Origin: Chryseobacterium mulctrae
Lineage (GTDB): Bacteria > Bacteroidota > Bacteroidia > Flavobacteriales > Weeksellaceae
Reading direction: 5' to 3'
DNA: 64,000 nt
Assembly (NCBI RefSeq): GCF_006175945.1
Contig: NZ_VAJL01000001.1
Location: 2,918,501 to 2,982,500, forward strand
Shown here piece by piece: positions 50,983 through 60,829 of this stretch; positions within the stretch are counted from its first letter, which is position 1, and each line of letters opens with the position of its first letter. Made by a program: the position numbers and the translations under genes. The notes under the pieces were generated by a model. The model saw only the letters and a list, made by a program, of their open reading frames with translations. It had not been told where the DNA came from and searched no databases.

Positions 50983-51567
50983 ATGATATTTTCTTTACAA
51001 GGCATCGTTCAGGAGCTTACCCCAACTTACGCTGTAATCAACGTAAATGGTATAGGATATTATGTCGGAATCAGCCTCATGACTTCTCAAAGACTAACTT
51101 TAAATAAAGAAACATTTTTATTCATTCAGCAGATCATCCGTGAAGATGCGCATTTGCTTTTTGGGTTTCATACCCGTTTGGAAAAAGAAATGTTTAATCT
51201 CTTAATAAGTGTAAACGGTGTAGGTGCAGTTTCAGCACTTATTTTATTATCAACTTTAAGCCTTGAAGAAATTGCATCGGCAATACTTTCCGGAAACGGA
51301 GCTGTGATTCAGAAAGCCAAGGGAATCGGGGCAAAAACTGCCGAAAGAATTATTGTCGATTTGAAGGATAAGGTTCAAAAATTCGGGAATACTGAAGGTA
51401 ATATTTCTTCGTTTGAGAATAATAAAGTGAAGGAAGAATCGTTATCTGCATTAGAAGTTCTAGGGATTCCTAAACGAACAAGTGAGAAAATTGCAGATCG
51501 AATTTTGAAACAAGTTCCGGAAATTACTGTAGAAGAATTGGTAAAACAAATTTTAAAAAACATTTAA
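50983..51567 (+). CDS. ruvA: Holliday junction helicase subunit RuvA
   Basis: A 194-residue protein that binds four-way junctions and loads the RuvB motor. MIFSLQGIVQELTPTYAVINVNGIGYYV is domain I, LLISVNGVGAVSALILLSTLS and AKGIGAKTAERIIVDLKDK are the two helix-hairpin-helix motifs, and the C-terminal domain III (about 145-194) binds RuvB. TATATTTG at 50956-50963 is a likely -7 element. The stop is followed at once by the sprA start. Confidence 0.96.
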   Translation: MIFSLQGIVQELTPTYAVINVNGIGYYVGISLMTSQRLTLNKETFLFIQQIIREDAHLLFGFHTRLEKEMFNLLISVNGVGAVSALILLSTLSLEEIASAILSGNGAVIQKAKGIGAKTAERIIVDLKDKVQKFGNTEGNISSFENNKVKEESLSALEVLGIPKRTSEKIADRILKQVPEITVEELVKQILKNI

Positions 51568-51570
51568 CAT

Positions 51571-54500
51571 TTGGTGAAAAATAATAAGTTTCTCAGCATC
51601 TATATACTCTTGTCGTTTTTATTCTGCTCAATGAATGTTTTTGGGCAGGTGCAAAATCAGCAAGGTGTTTCTATAAAAAAGAATTACGAAGTTACCGACC
51701 CAACTTACTATGAAGCATATTACGATGTGAAAATCGGAATGTACTACGTATATCCTAAGATTGGTAATACAATTACCGGACCACCTGTTGCCATGTCGCC
51801 GGAAGATTATAAAGAGTTTATGCTTGCAGAGCAATCTAAAGCTTTTTATAGAGATAAATCTGACAGCTACAACTTAATGTTCAGAAAGGATAAATCTGAT
51901 GCGGCAAAGAAAGGTCTTATCCCTTCTTTAACGATCAATAACAGACTTTTTGAATCTATTTTTGGAAGTAATAAAATTGAAATTATTCCTTCAGGATATG
52001 CTTCATTTGATTTTGGAGGTCTATATCAAAAAATCGATAACCCTTTAATTTTACCACAAAACAGAACGAGTTTTACATTTGATATTGACCAGAGAATTCA
52101 ATTGGGATTAATTGGAAAAGTTGGTGAAAACTTACAGCTTAAAGCCAATTATGATACTCAAAGCGGTTTTGCTTTTGAGAATAGAATGAATTTGGTTTGG
52201 CAGTCAAAAGGTACCTGGAAAGATCTTCAGACAAAAGGCTTGAATGATGTGAATAAACCCAATGCAGGAGGTGAAGACAAGATTATCAAAAGAATAGAGT
52301 TTGGTAATGTGAATATGCCACTTTCAACAAGTTTGATTCGTGGTTCTGAATCTTTATTTGGGGTGAAATCTGAATTCCAGCTGGGTAAAACTTTCGGAAC
52401 GGTAGTGCTTTCGCAACAACAAGGTGAAGCAAGAAATATCGTCGTACAAGGTGGTGGAACGATGAATAATTTTAAAATAAATGCTATAGATTATGAAGAT
52501 AACCAGCATTATTTTATCGGGCAATATTTCTTGAATAATTATGATAATGCTTTGCTTAATTATCCTCAGATCAATTCCAGAATCAGTATTTCGAGAATGG
52601 AAGTGTGGGTTTTAGATCAGGGGAATTCAAATTTAGCTTATCAGAAGAGTATTATCGGGATCAGAGATTTAGGAGAAGGAGCTTCAGGAACGCCGGATAA
52701 CTCTCAAAACGGATTATACAATCAGGTTAATAACGCCATTGGAAGTCCTAGAGAACAAGGGAAAAACTATCTGACAAACTTTCAGGGACAGACGTTTCCA
52801 GGAAGTGCCCAACCTTATGAAAATGGAGAGCATTTTGTTTTGAGTACCAAAGCAAGAAGAATGGATGCTAATGAATATACTTTTCATCCGCAATTGGGAT
52901 ATATCTCATTAAATCAAAAACTAAATGACAATCAGCTTTTGGCGGTTTCATTTTCATATACAGTTAACGGAACCAATCAGGTTTATAAAGTAGGGGAGTT
53001 CTCAGAAGAAAGCCCGGTTTTGGTCACCAAATTATTAAGATCAAATAGCAATACAAGAGTTGATTCGCCAATGTGGAATCTAATGATGAAGAATTTCTAT
53101 TCTTTAGACGCAGCACAGGTAGACAGAGACGGTTTTATTTTAAATGTATATTATCGTGACGCTAAAACAGGAGGGAAGGTAAATTACTTACCCGGTACTT
53201 CCGTTGAAGGTACCAATTTGCTTAAACTTTTCAACTGGGATAGGCTTAACGTGAATGGCGACTTACAGTCTAATAATGGAGTTTTAGGTGATGGTGTTTT
53301 TGATTTTGTGGAAGGAATTACGATCAAAAAAGAACAAGGACGGATTATGTTTACTAAGGTACAGCCTTTTGGAAGTTATATGACGCAGGTTTTAGGCAGT
53401 AGTAATCCTCAATACGTATTTTCAGATCTTTATACGCAACAGAAACAGCAGGCAAGCCAAAGTAATCTTGCGTTACGATATACGATGGAAGGTCGTTATA
53501 AAGGAGCTCAAGGGCAAGGAATTTCTTTGGGTGCTGTGAATGTACCTCAAGGTTCTGTAAAAGTTTCTGCAAATGGAGTGCAGCTTACAGAAGGTATTGA
53601 TTATACGGTAGATTATATGTTGGGAACAGTTACCATCATTAATGAAACAGTAAAACAATCGGGTCAGGCTATTAATATTTCATTAGAAAATCAGCTGACT
53701 TTCAATACTCAGAGAAAAAGATTTTTAGGTTTAAATTTAGAAAGAAGAGTCAGTGAAAACTTTATTTTTGGTGGAACTGTTGTTAATTATTCTGAATCTC
53801 CACTTACCCAAAAAGTAAATTACGGCCAGGAAGCTGTAAACAACACAATGGCGGGAGTGAATATGATGTACAACAATCAGTTGCCATTCCTGACAAGATT
53901 AACAGATAAAATTCCTGGAATCAACACTGAAGCTCCTTCTAACTTAAACTTTAAAATGGAAGGTGCCTATTTAATTCCGGGAATTAATAAAGGAACAAAT
54001 GATCAATCATACATTGATGATTTTGAACAAACCACTTCAAAAATTTCATTAAAAGAACCTACAGCTTGGAGCTTGGCTTCTAAACCAGAGAAAAGCCAAG
54101 GAAATCCGCTTTTTGCCGGAGCAGGCGCTAATGATAATTTAACCAATGGTTATGGAAGAGGTTTACTTACCTGGTATAACATTGATCCAAGATTTTGGGG
54201 AGTAGGAGGTAGAGCTCCACAAGGAATTACTCCTGCATCGGTTTCTAATCATGCTTCGAGAAGGGTGCAATTCTCAGAAATTTTTAATAACAGAGATTTT
54301 GTAGCGGGAGAGCAGACTTTTACCAATACTTTTGATATTTCTTATTTTCCTCAGGAAAAGGGGCCTTACAATGCCAATCCGGCTACTGAAACGACACAGC
54401 AGAGATGGGCTGGAATTATGCGTCCGATAAGTGTTACTAACTTTGTGAATTCGAATATTGAATACGTAGAATTCTGGATGATGGATCCTTATGCAGACGG

Positions 54501-57500
54501 AAATACTTTAGGTACGAATCCTAAACTTTTACTACAATTAGGTAATGTCTCGGAAGACGTTTTGAAAGACGGTTTAATGCAATACGAAAATGGTTTGCCT
54601 ACCGGAGGAAGCCCATCAACGACAACAACTTCCAACTGGGGAATACAGCCAAAACAGCCTCCGATTCTATATGCGTTTTCATCTGAAGGTGCAGATAGAA
54701 CGGCACAGGATTTAGGATATGACGGATTAAGTTCAGATCAGGAAGCGATGAGGTTTGGTAATACTTTTGTAAATCCGGTAACCAATCTTTCCGACCCTGC
54801 AGTTGATGATTTTGTATTTTATTTGTCAGATAAATTTACAGGAAGTCAGGCTGCGTCTATCGTTCAGCGATACAAATATTTCAGAGGTCCGGAAGGAAAT
54901 TCAAGAAGTGGTTCACTGGAAGTTTCTTCGCAGACTCCGGATGCAGAAGATATCAATAAAGATTATAACTTGGATCAAACTGAAAACTATAATGAATATA
55001 TTGTTAATTTAGATCAAGCAAGTTTAGGATTAGGAGCAAATAATTATATCATCGATCAGAAAACGGTAACAGCTACTTTCCAAAATGGGCAAACAGATGA
55101 TGTGAAATGGTATTTATTTAGAATTCCGGTTGCTAAACCTGGTGATCCAAATAGTGCATCCATACTTAATAATGTAAGATTTGCCAGATTATTATTAACA
55201 GGATTTGATCAAACTTCAACCTTGAGATTTGGTACAATGGATTTGATTAGATCAGATTGGAGAAGATATACCAGTAAAATTGCAAGTCCAACAGTAGCTT
55301 CTAATGATGAAGGTATTGGTACTGATATAGGAACTGCTGAACTTGAGGTAGGAAGTGTAAACATCGAAGAAAATGCATTAAACCAGCCACCTTATGTACT
55401 TCCTCCTGGAATCGATAGACAAGTTCTTAGTGGAAATGCAGGAGCACAAAGACAAAATGAAGCTTCTTTATATTTAAAAGCAACAAAAATTACAAATCAG
55501 GCTAAAGGAGTATTTAAAAATACATCTTTAGATATGAGAAGATATAAGAAACTAAGATTATTTGTTCATGGTCAAAATCTAGATAATCCGATTGCTTCAG
55601 ATTATGATCCTAATACAAAATTCTTCATCAGATTTGGTAGCGACGCAACTGATAACTATTACGAATATGAAGCTTCTGTAAAATATACTTCCAATACTGC
55701 AACAACTCCTTTAGAAATTTGGCCTGCAGAAAATGATGTTGATTTTAATATTCAGGATTTCGTAGATGCAAAAATCAGAAGAGACAGAGAGTCGCCTAAC
55801 GATATTATTCAAAGAAAAAAAGATTCGCAATTTGGTGATAGTAATAAAGGAATCTACATAAAAGGTAGACCTTCATTAGGAAATATTACGACGATTATGA
55901 TTGGTGTAAGAAATGTTGGTACTGGTCGTGAAACTCCAAATAATGTAACTCTTTGGGTAAACGAAATTCGTCTTTCTGAAATTGAAAATGATGGCGGTTA
56001 TGCAGGAAATGCAAGCTTAAATTTCAACTTAGGAGATTTTGCAACGGTTAATACAAGTGCTTCTTACTCATCCGTAGGTTTCGGAAATATAGATTCTAAA
56101 CCGGCAGAAAGAAGTCAAGCGACACAGTCGGCTTTCAGTATCAATACTGCCGTAAACGTAGATAAATTCTTACCTGAAAAAACAGGGATGAAAATTCCGT
56201 TGAACTATTCTTATTCTCAAACCATCGAAGATCCGAAGTACAATCCTTTAGATACCGATGTTGAGTTTAGTAAAGCTGCTAACAAGGAAGAACTTAAAAA
56301 AGTAGCAAGAACGTATACTCAGCAAAGAAGTATTGGGGTTGTCAACATGCATAAAGAAAGGGTAAAACCAAATAGTAAGCCTAAGTTTTATGATGTGGAA
56401 AACCTTTCATTAACTGCTGTTTATAACGACGATCATTACCGTGATATTTATACCAAGAAAAACTACAGACAGTATTTTAGAGGATATTTAGATTACAACT
56501 ACACATTCAAACCTTGGGTAGTAAAGCCATTCAATAAAATGATCAGTGATACGGCAAAATCTACAAAATATTTGAGATGGATAAAAGAATTTAATTTCAA
56601 CCCGGTTCCTACAAGGTTATCTTTCAGAACTGAATTAGACAGAAATTATAACGAACTAGAATTTAGAAATATTGATGCTATTCTTAGCGGAAATCTTAAT
56701 GATGATTTTGCAGCTTTGAAAAACAGAAACTTCTACTTCGGTTGGCAATATGGTTTAGGATTTAATTTTACTAAATCGTTGAAATTAGAAATCAATTCCG
56801 CAACAAGAACATTAAATGATCAGGTTGATGTAAATACGATGGATAATTCTTCGATTTTCGGAAATGTGTTCAGATCGGGAAGACCTGTTTTGTATAATCA
56901 CAGAGTTCAATTAAATTATAAATTACCGTTCCAATATCTTCCGTATCTTGATTTTATTGATGCAGAAGTGGGGTACGGATTTACATATAACTGGAATGCG
57001 AGATCTACAGCGCTTCTTGCAAGCCCTGAAGGAAGTTTAGGGTCGATAGGGCAGAACACCAATGTTATTTCGGCAAATGCTACGGCAGATCTTCCGAAGT
57101 TCTTTGGCCAGTTTAGTTATTTTAAAAGGATGTCGACAACACTTCAAAAACGTAAGCAGGAACAAGATTCATTAAATAATGCAGTTAATCAGGCTTGGGA
57201 GAAAAACAGATATGCGTACAAAAAATATAAGTTTAAAAACAAGCTTTCTATTTTACAGAGCGCAGCATTTGTACTTACTTCTATGAAGCAGTTAAATGTA
57301 ACTTATACAGAAAATAACGGAAGTGTACTTCCAGGTTTATTGTCTGCTCCGAACGGATATGGTTATGGTCAGACTTTAGGTGGTCCTTCTTTAGGTTTCC
57401 TTTTTGGTTCGCAGGCAGACATCAGACGATTATCGATGGAAAGAGGCTGGGTAAGTGATTCACCATTTATGATTGATCCTTATATGAAGATGTCTACCCG

Positions 57501-58608
57501 AGAATTTAGGGCCGATTTACAGGTTGCTCCAGTGAATGATTTTAATATAAGCTTTAATGTTTTACAGACTTATAACCGAAATTTCTCGCACACAGGATTC
57601 AATTATGTAGATGATTTTGGAAATGCAAACCCGAATCTTACTTTTGCAAGTGATATGGTATCATATTCTAATACGGTGGTTCTTTTAAATTCATCATTTA
57701 AAGAAAGTACTGTGATTTATGATGCGATCAGAGCCAATGCTCAGCTGATTTCACAACAAATGGGTGGAGTTTTAAATCCGAATGGATATACAGAAGGACA
57801 CGGTATTTCGAATGCTTATGTTTTAATTCCTGCATTCCGTGCTGCAATGGAAGGTAAAAATCCTGAGCGTTTAGGAAATGCAAAAAAAGCTGGACTGCCG
57901 ATTCCGAACTGGAGAATTATCTATTCAGGTCTTAGAAATATTCCGATCATTAACGGACAGTTTACCAAATTTGACATTCTTCACAGTTATACTGCAACGT
58001 ATACAGCAACTGGAGTACAGTCGAATATTGATTATTTCAACAGTAGAAATGATACATCGAGTTCTTTAAGAGATGTGAATAATAATTACATCAATCCTTA
58101 TACATTCTCTCAGGTAAGTTATACAGAATCTTTCTCACCATTGATCGGAGTAGATGTTACGATGAGAAACAATATGCAGTTTGGGGTGCAGTACAACAAA
58201 ACAAGAAGTATGATTCTTGGTTTGGTTAATCACTCTCTTACCGAAGATGCGTACACAGAATATGTGATAAGATTAGGATACATCGTAAGAAACTTCCGCT
58301 TGGGAACCAATAACCAAAGAGGAGCAAGAGCAAAAGGATCAGATTTAAATATCCGTGGTGATATTTCTCTGCGAGACAGCCAGACAAGTATTATGAATAT
58401 CTTATTGAATGATTCTCAAATTACGGGCGGACAAAAATTAATGAACATCAAGCTTTCCGCAGATTATAATGTTTCTGAAAATCTGAATCTGAGATTATTC
58501 TACGAACAGATGACTTCAAAATACAAAATCTCAACAGCTTTCCCGTTGTCAACAATCAGAGCCGGGATTTCTGCGACATTCACTTTTGGTGATTCTGGAG
58601 GTTTATAA
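51571..58608 (+). CDS. sprA: T9SS outer-membrane translocon protein SprA
   Basis: A 2345-residue SprA, the giant beta-barrel channel of the type IX secretion system; it exports gliding adhesins, enzymes and T9SS cargo such as the protein at 38.4 kb. Signal peptide in residues 2-25 (FLSIYILLSFLFCSMNVFGQ). FGLKANYDTQSGF-like strand patterns, SFTYTVNGTNQVYKVGEFSEE and a C-terminal strand set ending SATFTFGDSGGL are typical. No ATG is available: the frame opens right after the ruvA stop with TTG (51571), then GTG (51574). Confidence 0.95.
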   Translation: MVKNNKFLSIYILLSFLFCSMNVFGQVQNQQGVSIKKNYEVTDPTYYEAYYDVKIGMYYVYPKIGNTITGPPVAMSPEDYKEFMLAEQSKAFYRDKSDSYNLMFRKDKSDAAKKGLIPSLTINNRLFESIFGSNKIEIIPSGYASFDFGGLYQKIDNPLILPQNRTSFTFDIDQRIQLGLIGKVGENLQLKANYDTQSGFAFENRMNLVWQSKGTWKDLQTKGLNDVNKPNAGGEDKIIKRIEFGNVNMPLSTSLIRGSESLFGVKSEFQLGKTFGTVVLSQQQGEARNIVVQGGGTMNNFKINAIDYEDNQHYFIGQYFLNNYDNALLNYPQINSRISISRMEVWVLDQGNSNLAYQKSIIGIRDLGEGASGTPDNSQNGLYNQVNNAIGSPREQGKNYLTNFQGQTFPGSAQPYENGEHFVLSTKARRMDANEYTFHPQLGYISLNQKLNDNQLLAVSFSYTVNGTNQVYKVGEFSEESPVLVTKLLRSNSNTRVDSPMWNLMMKNFYSLDAAQVDRDGFILNVYYRDAKTGGKVNYLPGTSVEGTNLLKLFNWDRLNVNGDLQSNNGVLGDGVFDFVEGITIKKEQGRIMFTKVQPFGSYMTQVLGSSNPQYVFSDLYTQQKQQASQSNLALRYTMEGRYKGAQGQGISLGAVNVPQGSVKVSANGVQLTEGIDYTVDYMLGTVTIINETVKQSGQAINISLENQLTFNTQRKRFLGLNLERRVSENFIFGGTVVNYSESPLTQKVNYGQEAVNNTMAGVNMMYNNQLPFLTRLTDKIPGINTEAPSNLNFKMEGAYLIPGINKGTNDQSYIDDFEQTTSKISLKEPTAWSLASKPEKSQGNPLFAGAGANDNLTNGYGRGLLTWYNIDPRFWGVGGRAPQGITPASVSNHASRRVQFSEIFNNRDFVAGEQTFTNTFDISYFPQEKGPYNANPATETTQQRWAGIMRPISVTNFVNSNIEYVEFWMMDPYADGNTLGTNPKLLLQLGNVSEDVLKDGLMQYENGLPTGGSPSTTTTSNWGIQPKQPPILYAFSSEGADRTAQDLGYDGLSSDQEAMRFGNTFVNPVTNLSDPAVDDFVFYLSDKFTGSQAASIVQRYKYFRGPEGNSRSGSLEVSSQTPDAEDINKDYNLDQTENYNEYIVNLDQASLGLGANNYIIDQKTVTATFQNGQTDDVKWYLFRIPVAKPGDPNSASILNNVRFARLLLTGFDQTSTLRFGTMDLIRSDWRRYTSKIASPTVASNDEGIGTDIGTAELEVGSVNIEENALNQPPYVLPPGIDRQVLSGNAGAQRQNEASLYLKATKITNQAKGVFKNTSLDMRRYKKLRLFVHGQNLDNPIASDYDPNTKFFIRFGSDATDNYYEYEASVKYTSNTATTPLEIWPAENDVDFNIQDFVDAKIRRDRESPNDIIQRKKDSQFGDSNKGIYIKGRPSLGNITTIMIGVRNVGTGRETPNNVTLWVNEIRLSEIENDGGYAGNASLNFNLGDFATVNTSASYSSVGFGNIDSKPAERSQATQSAFSINTAVNVDKFLPEKTGMKIPLNYSYSQTIEDPKYNPLDTDVEFSKAANKEELKKVARTYTQQRSIGVVNMHKERVKPNSKPKFYDVENLSLTAVYNDDHYRDIYTKKNYRQYFRGYLDYNYTFKPWVVKPFNKMISDTAKSTKYLRWIKEFNFNPVPTRLSFRTELDRNYNELEFRNIDAILSGNLNDDFAALKNRNFYFGWQYGLGFNFTKSLKLEINSATRTLNDQVDVNTMDNSSIFGNVFRSGRPVLYNHRVQLNYKLPFQYLPYLDFIDAEVGYGFTYNWNARSTALLASPEGSLGSIGQNTNVISANATADLPKFFGQFSYFKRMSTTLQKRKQEQDSLNNAVNQAWEKNRYAYKKYKFKNKLSILQSAAFVLTSMKQLNVTYTENNGSVLPGLLSAPNGYGYGQTLGGPSLGFLFGSQADIRRLSMERGWVSDSPFMIDPYMKMSTREFRADLQVAPVNDFNISFNVLQTYNRNFSHTGFNYVDDFGNANPNLTFASDMVSYSNTVVLLNSSFKESTVIYDAIRANAQLISQQMGGVLNPNGYTEGHGISNAYVLIPAFRAAMEGKNPERLGNAKKAGLPIPNWRIIYSGLRNIPIINGQFTKFDILHSYTATYTATGVQSNIDYFNSRNDTSSSLRDVNNNYINPYTFSQVSYTESFSPLIGVDVTMRNNMQFGVQYNKTRSMILGLVNHSLTEDAYTEYVIRLGYIVRNFRLGTNNQRGARAKGSDLNIRGDISLRDSQTSIMNILLNDSQITGGQKLMNIKLSADYNVSENLNLRLFYEQMTSKYKISTAFPLSTIRAGISATFTFGDSGGL

Positions 58609-58619
58609 ATAAAACAAAT

Positions 58620-58656
58620 AAAAAATCCTTTTCTGTAAAAAGAAAGGGATTTTTTA
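58620..58656 (+). terminator. sprA terminator
   Basis: AAAAAATCCTTTTCT / AGAAAGGGATTTTTT (58620-58656), a 15-bp stem with one wobble pair. Confidence 0.8.
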
Positions 58657-58667
58657 TATCACAGCTA

Positions 58668-58698
58668 TTGGATGATAAGTTATCAATCATTATCTTTG
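58668..58698 (+). promoter_or_regulatory. Promoter with no gene after it
   Basis: TTG (58668-58670), 20 bases, TATCTTTG (58691-58698), a full consensus match with a hairpin terminator following at 58730. Confidence 0.55.
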
Positions 58699-58703
58699 GT
58701 AGG

Positions 58704-58765
58704 TAATAATAATTAATTTAAATAAGAATAAAAGATGCGCAGTATTGTGTGTCTTTTGTTTTTTT
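58704..58765 (+). ncRNA. Candidate short RNA, about 60 bases
   Basis: From the predicted start after 58698 to an intrinsic terminator: a 12-pair stem (58730-58741 and 58746-58757, with three wobble pairs), loop GTAT and a run of seven T. It may be a stand-alone small RNA or a prematurely ended leader of gcvH. Confidence 0.4.
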
Positions 58766-58895
58766 AATTTGAAAAATCATCAACTACTTTATCAAAGTTT
58801 AAAATCTTTAATAAAGTTAGATTTACATCTCATAAGAAACTAAGAAGAATAATCTGGATAAATTGTTTAAGCCTGTAACTTGTTTAAAATTTTCT

Positions 58896-58925
58896 TTGAG
58901 TATATCTCTATTTTGAATAAATTTG
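58896..58925 (+). promoter_or_regulatory. gcvH promoter
   Basis: TTG (58896-58898), 19 bases, TAAATTTG (58918-58925), an exact consensus match, 20 bases before gcvH. There is no room for a glycine riboswitch between it and the start codon. Confidence 0.7.
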
Positions 58926-58944
58926 TCAACATAAAAAAAATAAA

Positions 58945-59322
58945 ATGAATACACCGTCAGAATTAAAGTACACTAAAGACCACGAGTGGGTAAAGATCGA
59001 AGGTAACGTTGCTACAATTGGTATCACAGACTTTGCGCAAGGAGAGTTGGGAGATATTGTTTACGTAGATGTAGATACAGTAGATGATGATGTGAATGGA
59101 GGAGATGTTTTCGGAAGTGTAGAAGCTGTAAAAACGGTTTCAGATTTATTCTTGCCTATTTCAGGAAAAGTTACAGAATTTAATTCTGCTTTGGAAGATC
59201 AGCCAGAATTGTTAAATACAGATCCTTATGGAAACGGATGGATCATTAAGCTTGAAATTGCAGAAGGAGCAGATCATTCAGAATTGCTTTCAGCAGAAGA
59301 ATATCAAGCAATCATTGGATAA
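58945..59322 (+). CDS. gcvH: Glycine cleavage system H protein
   Basis: A 125-residue lipoyl carrier that shuttles the aminomethyl group in glycine cleavage. YTKDHEWVKIEGNVATIGITDFAQGELGDIVYV is the usual N-terminus and the lipoylated Lys is Lys63 in GSVEAVKTVSDL. gcvP and gcvT are not in the window. The VanZ-like gene begins within its last eight bases. Confidence 0.97.
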   Translation: MNTPSELKYTKDHEWVKIEGNVATIGITDFAQGELGDIVYVDVDTVDDDVNGGDVFGSVEAVKTVSDLFLPISGKVTEFNSALEDQPELLNTDPYGNGWIIKLEIAEGADHSELLSAEEYQAIIG

Positions 59323-59674
59323 AATTTCAAACATATTTATTAAGATACTGCCCATTTATTGGGCATTTCTTACTTATATGCTTTTGCGTCCCGGTGTCGA
59401 GAACCAAGAATACTTCTTTATGTTCGACGGTATCGACAAGGTTTTGCACTTAAGCATATTTGCAGCTTTGGGTTTTTGCTTTATCGCTGCCTTTCCAAAA
59501 ATCAGATTTTCCTATTTCTTTCAGATTATGCTTATTTATGCATTCCTCACAGAAATTCTGCAGGAAGAAATGAAACTCGGCAGATCAATGGAAACACTCG
59601 ATATCGTTGCCGACACCATTGGCTGCTTAATTGGATACTATGTATATAAAGTACTCGCCAAACGTTTCCTCTGA
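59315..59674 (+). CDS. VanZ-like membrane protein, TTG start, coupled to gcvH
   Basis: A 119-residue protein with four hydrophobic segments (about 5-22, 35-55, 62-80, 92-115). DKVLHLSIFAALGF and LTEILQEEMKLGRSMETLDIVADTIGCLIGY are the VanZ-family marks. No ATG gives the first helix; TTG at 59315, eight bases before the gcvH stop codon ends, does. VanZ members change teicoplanin sensitivity in enterococci; here the role is unknown. Confidence 0.82.
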   Translation: MDKISNIFIKILPIYWAFLTYMLLRPGVENQEYFFMFDGIDKVLHLSIFAALGFCFIAAFPKIRFSYFFQIMLIYAFLTEILQEEMKLGRSMETLDIVADTIGCLIGYYVYKVLAKRFL

Positions 59675-59738
59675 TTCTATCATAAAAAACTTGAAAACAT
59701 ACTTTTATCTCTGAATATTTTCGGAGGTATTTTTTTGT

Positions 59739-59826
59739 GAGCTATTTCCCGCTCTCCGCACTCGCTATTTTATTTTGAAAAAATAAAATGAGCTCAAACA
59801 AATGCTGCGATCGGGGCTAAAACGAA
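59739..59826. repeat. Structured intergenic element with CCCGCT / CGGGG ends
   Basis: GAGCTATTTCCCGCTCTCCG on the left, ATGCTGCGATCGGGGCTAA on the right, and between them the palindromic stretch ATTTTATTTT-GAA-AAAATAAAAT followed by GAGCTC. The ends are imperfectly complementary. A similar CCCGCT...CGGGGCTA element is common in flavobacterial genomes as far as I recall. Confidence 0.5.
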
Positions 59827-59955
59827 AGTCTGTAATAAGAGCTTTAGATTTATTTAATGATTAGAGCTTAAATTTCAAGTATAATACTTATTTATACAAC
59901 ATATATTAATCCCCGTTTGAATAAACTGGGCTATTCCATTAAATACTAATAAATG

Positions 59956-60030
59956 TAGCGCTCCGGAGGAGCGCTATATTTGTAGCAAAACAATAATTGG
60001 TTAGATTCAAAGCTCCATCGGAGCGACACC
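59956..60030. repeat. REP-like pair, AGCGCTCC-GGA-GGAGCGCT
   Basis: A perfect hairpin AGCGCTCC/GGAGCGCT (about 59957-59975) and, 40 bases on, a looser AGCTCCATCGGAGCG. The GCTCC-GGAG core is the same layout as REP hairpins near 23.5 kb but with a different sequence. Confidence 0.55.
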
Positions 60031-60516
60031 TAAAACATAAATCTTCCAAAAAGCAAATCACAGACAGAACAATATATAAAAGCCTGCACTCCTAAAGAAC
60101 GTTGTCTTTTATAATATAAAAGAATATCTTTTCACGTTTGAATCCTTTGTTTTCTGATTTGTTTTTCTTTACTAAGTAAAACGCTTTTGTTTGTCTTATA
60201 TAAGGATACAACTAAAAACTCTTAGTTTGCCTTTACGATAAAAACGCTTCTCTCTATATATTACCATAGATATTTGCCTCTGGAAACCTTTTCTTTCTTC
60301 TCTCTTATACTTTCAGAACTTAAGCCTTTCCCACAATCTTCACTCTCCAAGGCTCCAACACTATGGCTCTCCAACTCTCCGACACACCCCATAACCTTCT
60401 ACCTGCAACCCCTGACCTAACCCCTGCTACCTAATGCTCAAAATTTTGAATCATGAAACCAGCTAGTTACCATGGAATATTGATTAAATATGAATTTTAT
60501 GTTAAATAAATTAGGA

Positions 60517-60543
60517 TTGTGTGGTAATAAAGTACTACTTTTG
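60517..60543 (+). promoter_or_regulatory. rRNA promoter P1
   Basis: TTG (60517-60519), 16 bases, TACTTTTG (60536-60543). The spacer is short, so the real -33 may differ. Confidence 0.55.
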
Positions 60544-60673
60544 CCCCACTGAAAAACGAGAGAGTTTCGGTAGCGCAGAAGAGCTTTGAATAAGGCAGAA
60601 ACGATAAGACTAATGTTATCTACGGATAGATAAAGATCTTAGAAAAAACTTTTAAATTTTTTGAAATAAAAAT

Positions 60674-60703
60674 TTGCGAGAAATAAAAAGATTCTTATCT
60701 TTG
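60674..60703 (+). promoter_or_regulatory. rRNA promoter P2
   Basis: TTG (60674-60676), 19 bases, TATCTTTG (60696-60703). Full consensus. Confidence 0.75.
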
Positions 60704-60798
60704 CAGTCCGGTAAAACGGGAGCGGAGTAGAATAAATCAAGTGTGGGAAATAAGGATTTAGGGTCATCAAAAAACTTTAAAATTTCTTTTAAAAACAT

Positions 60799-60829
60799 TT
60801 GGTCAGTTAGAAATAAAGTTTTACTTTTG
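60799..60829 (+). promoter_or_regulatory. rRNA promoter P3
   Basis: TTG (60799-60801), 20 bases, TACTTTTG (60822-60829). Full consensus, 138 bases before 16S. Confidence 0.75.

Larger units (their letters stand above)
58657..58944. other. sprA-gcvH gap with a short transcript signal
   Basis: Part of the 336 bases between sprA and gcvH. Holds a promoter plus terminator pair (58668-58765) and the gcvH promoter; nothing else is seen. Confidence 0.6.

Noticed and set aside
58657..58944. Glycine riboswitch before gcvH
   Set aside because: The gcvH promoter leaves only about 13 bases of leader and I see no tandem aptamer upstream.
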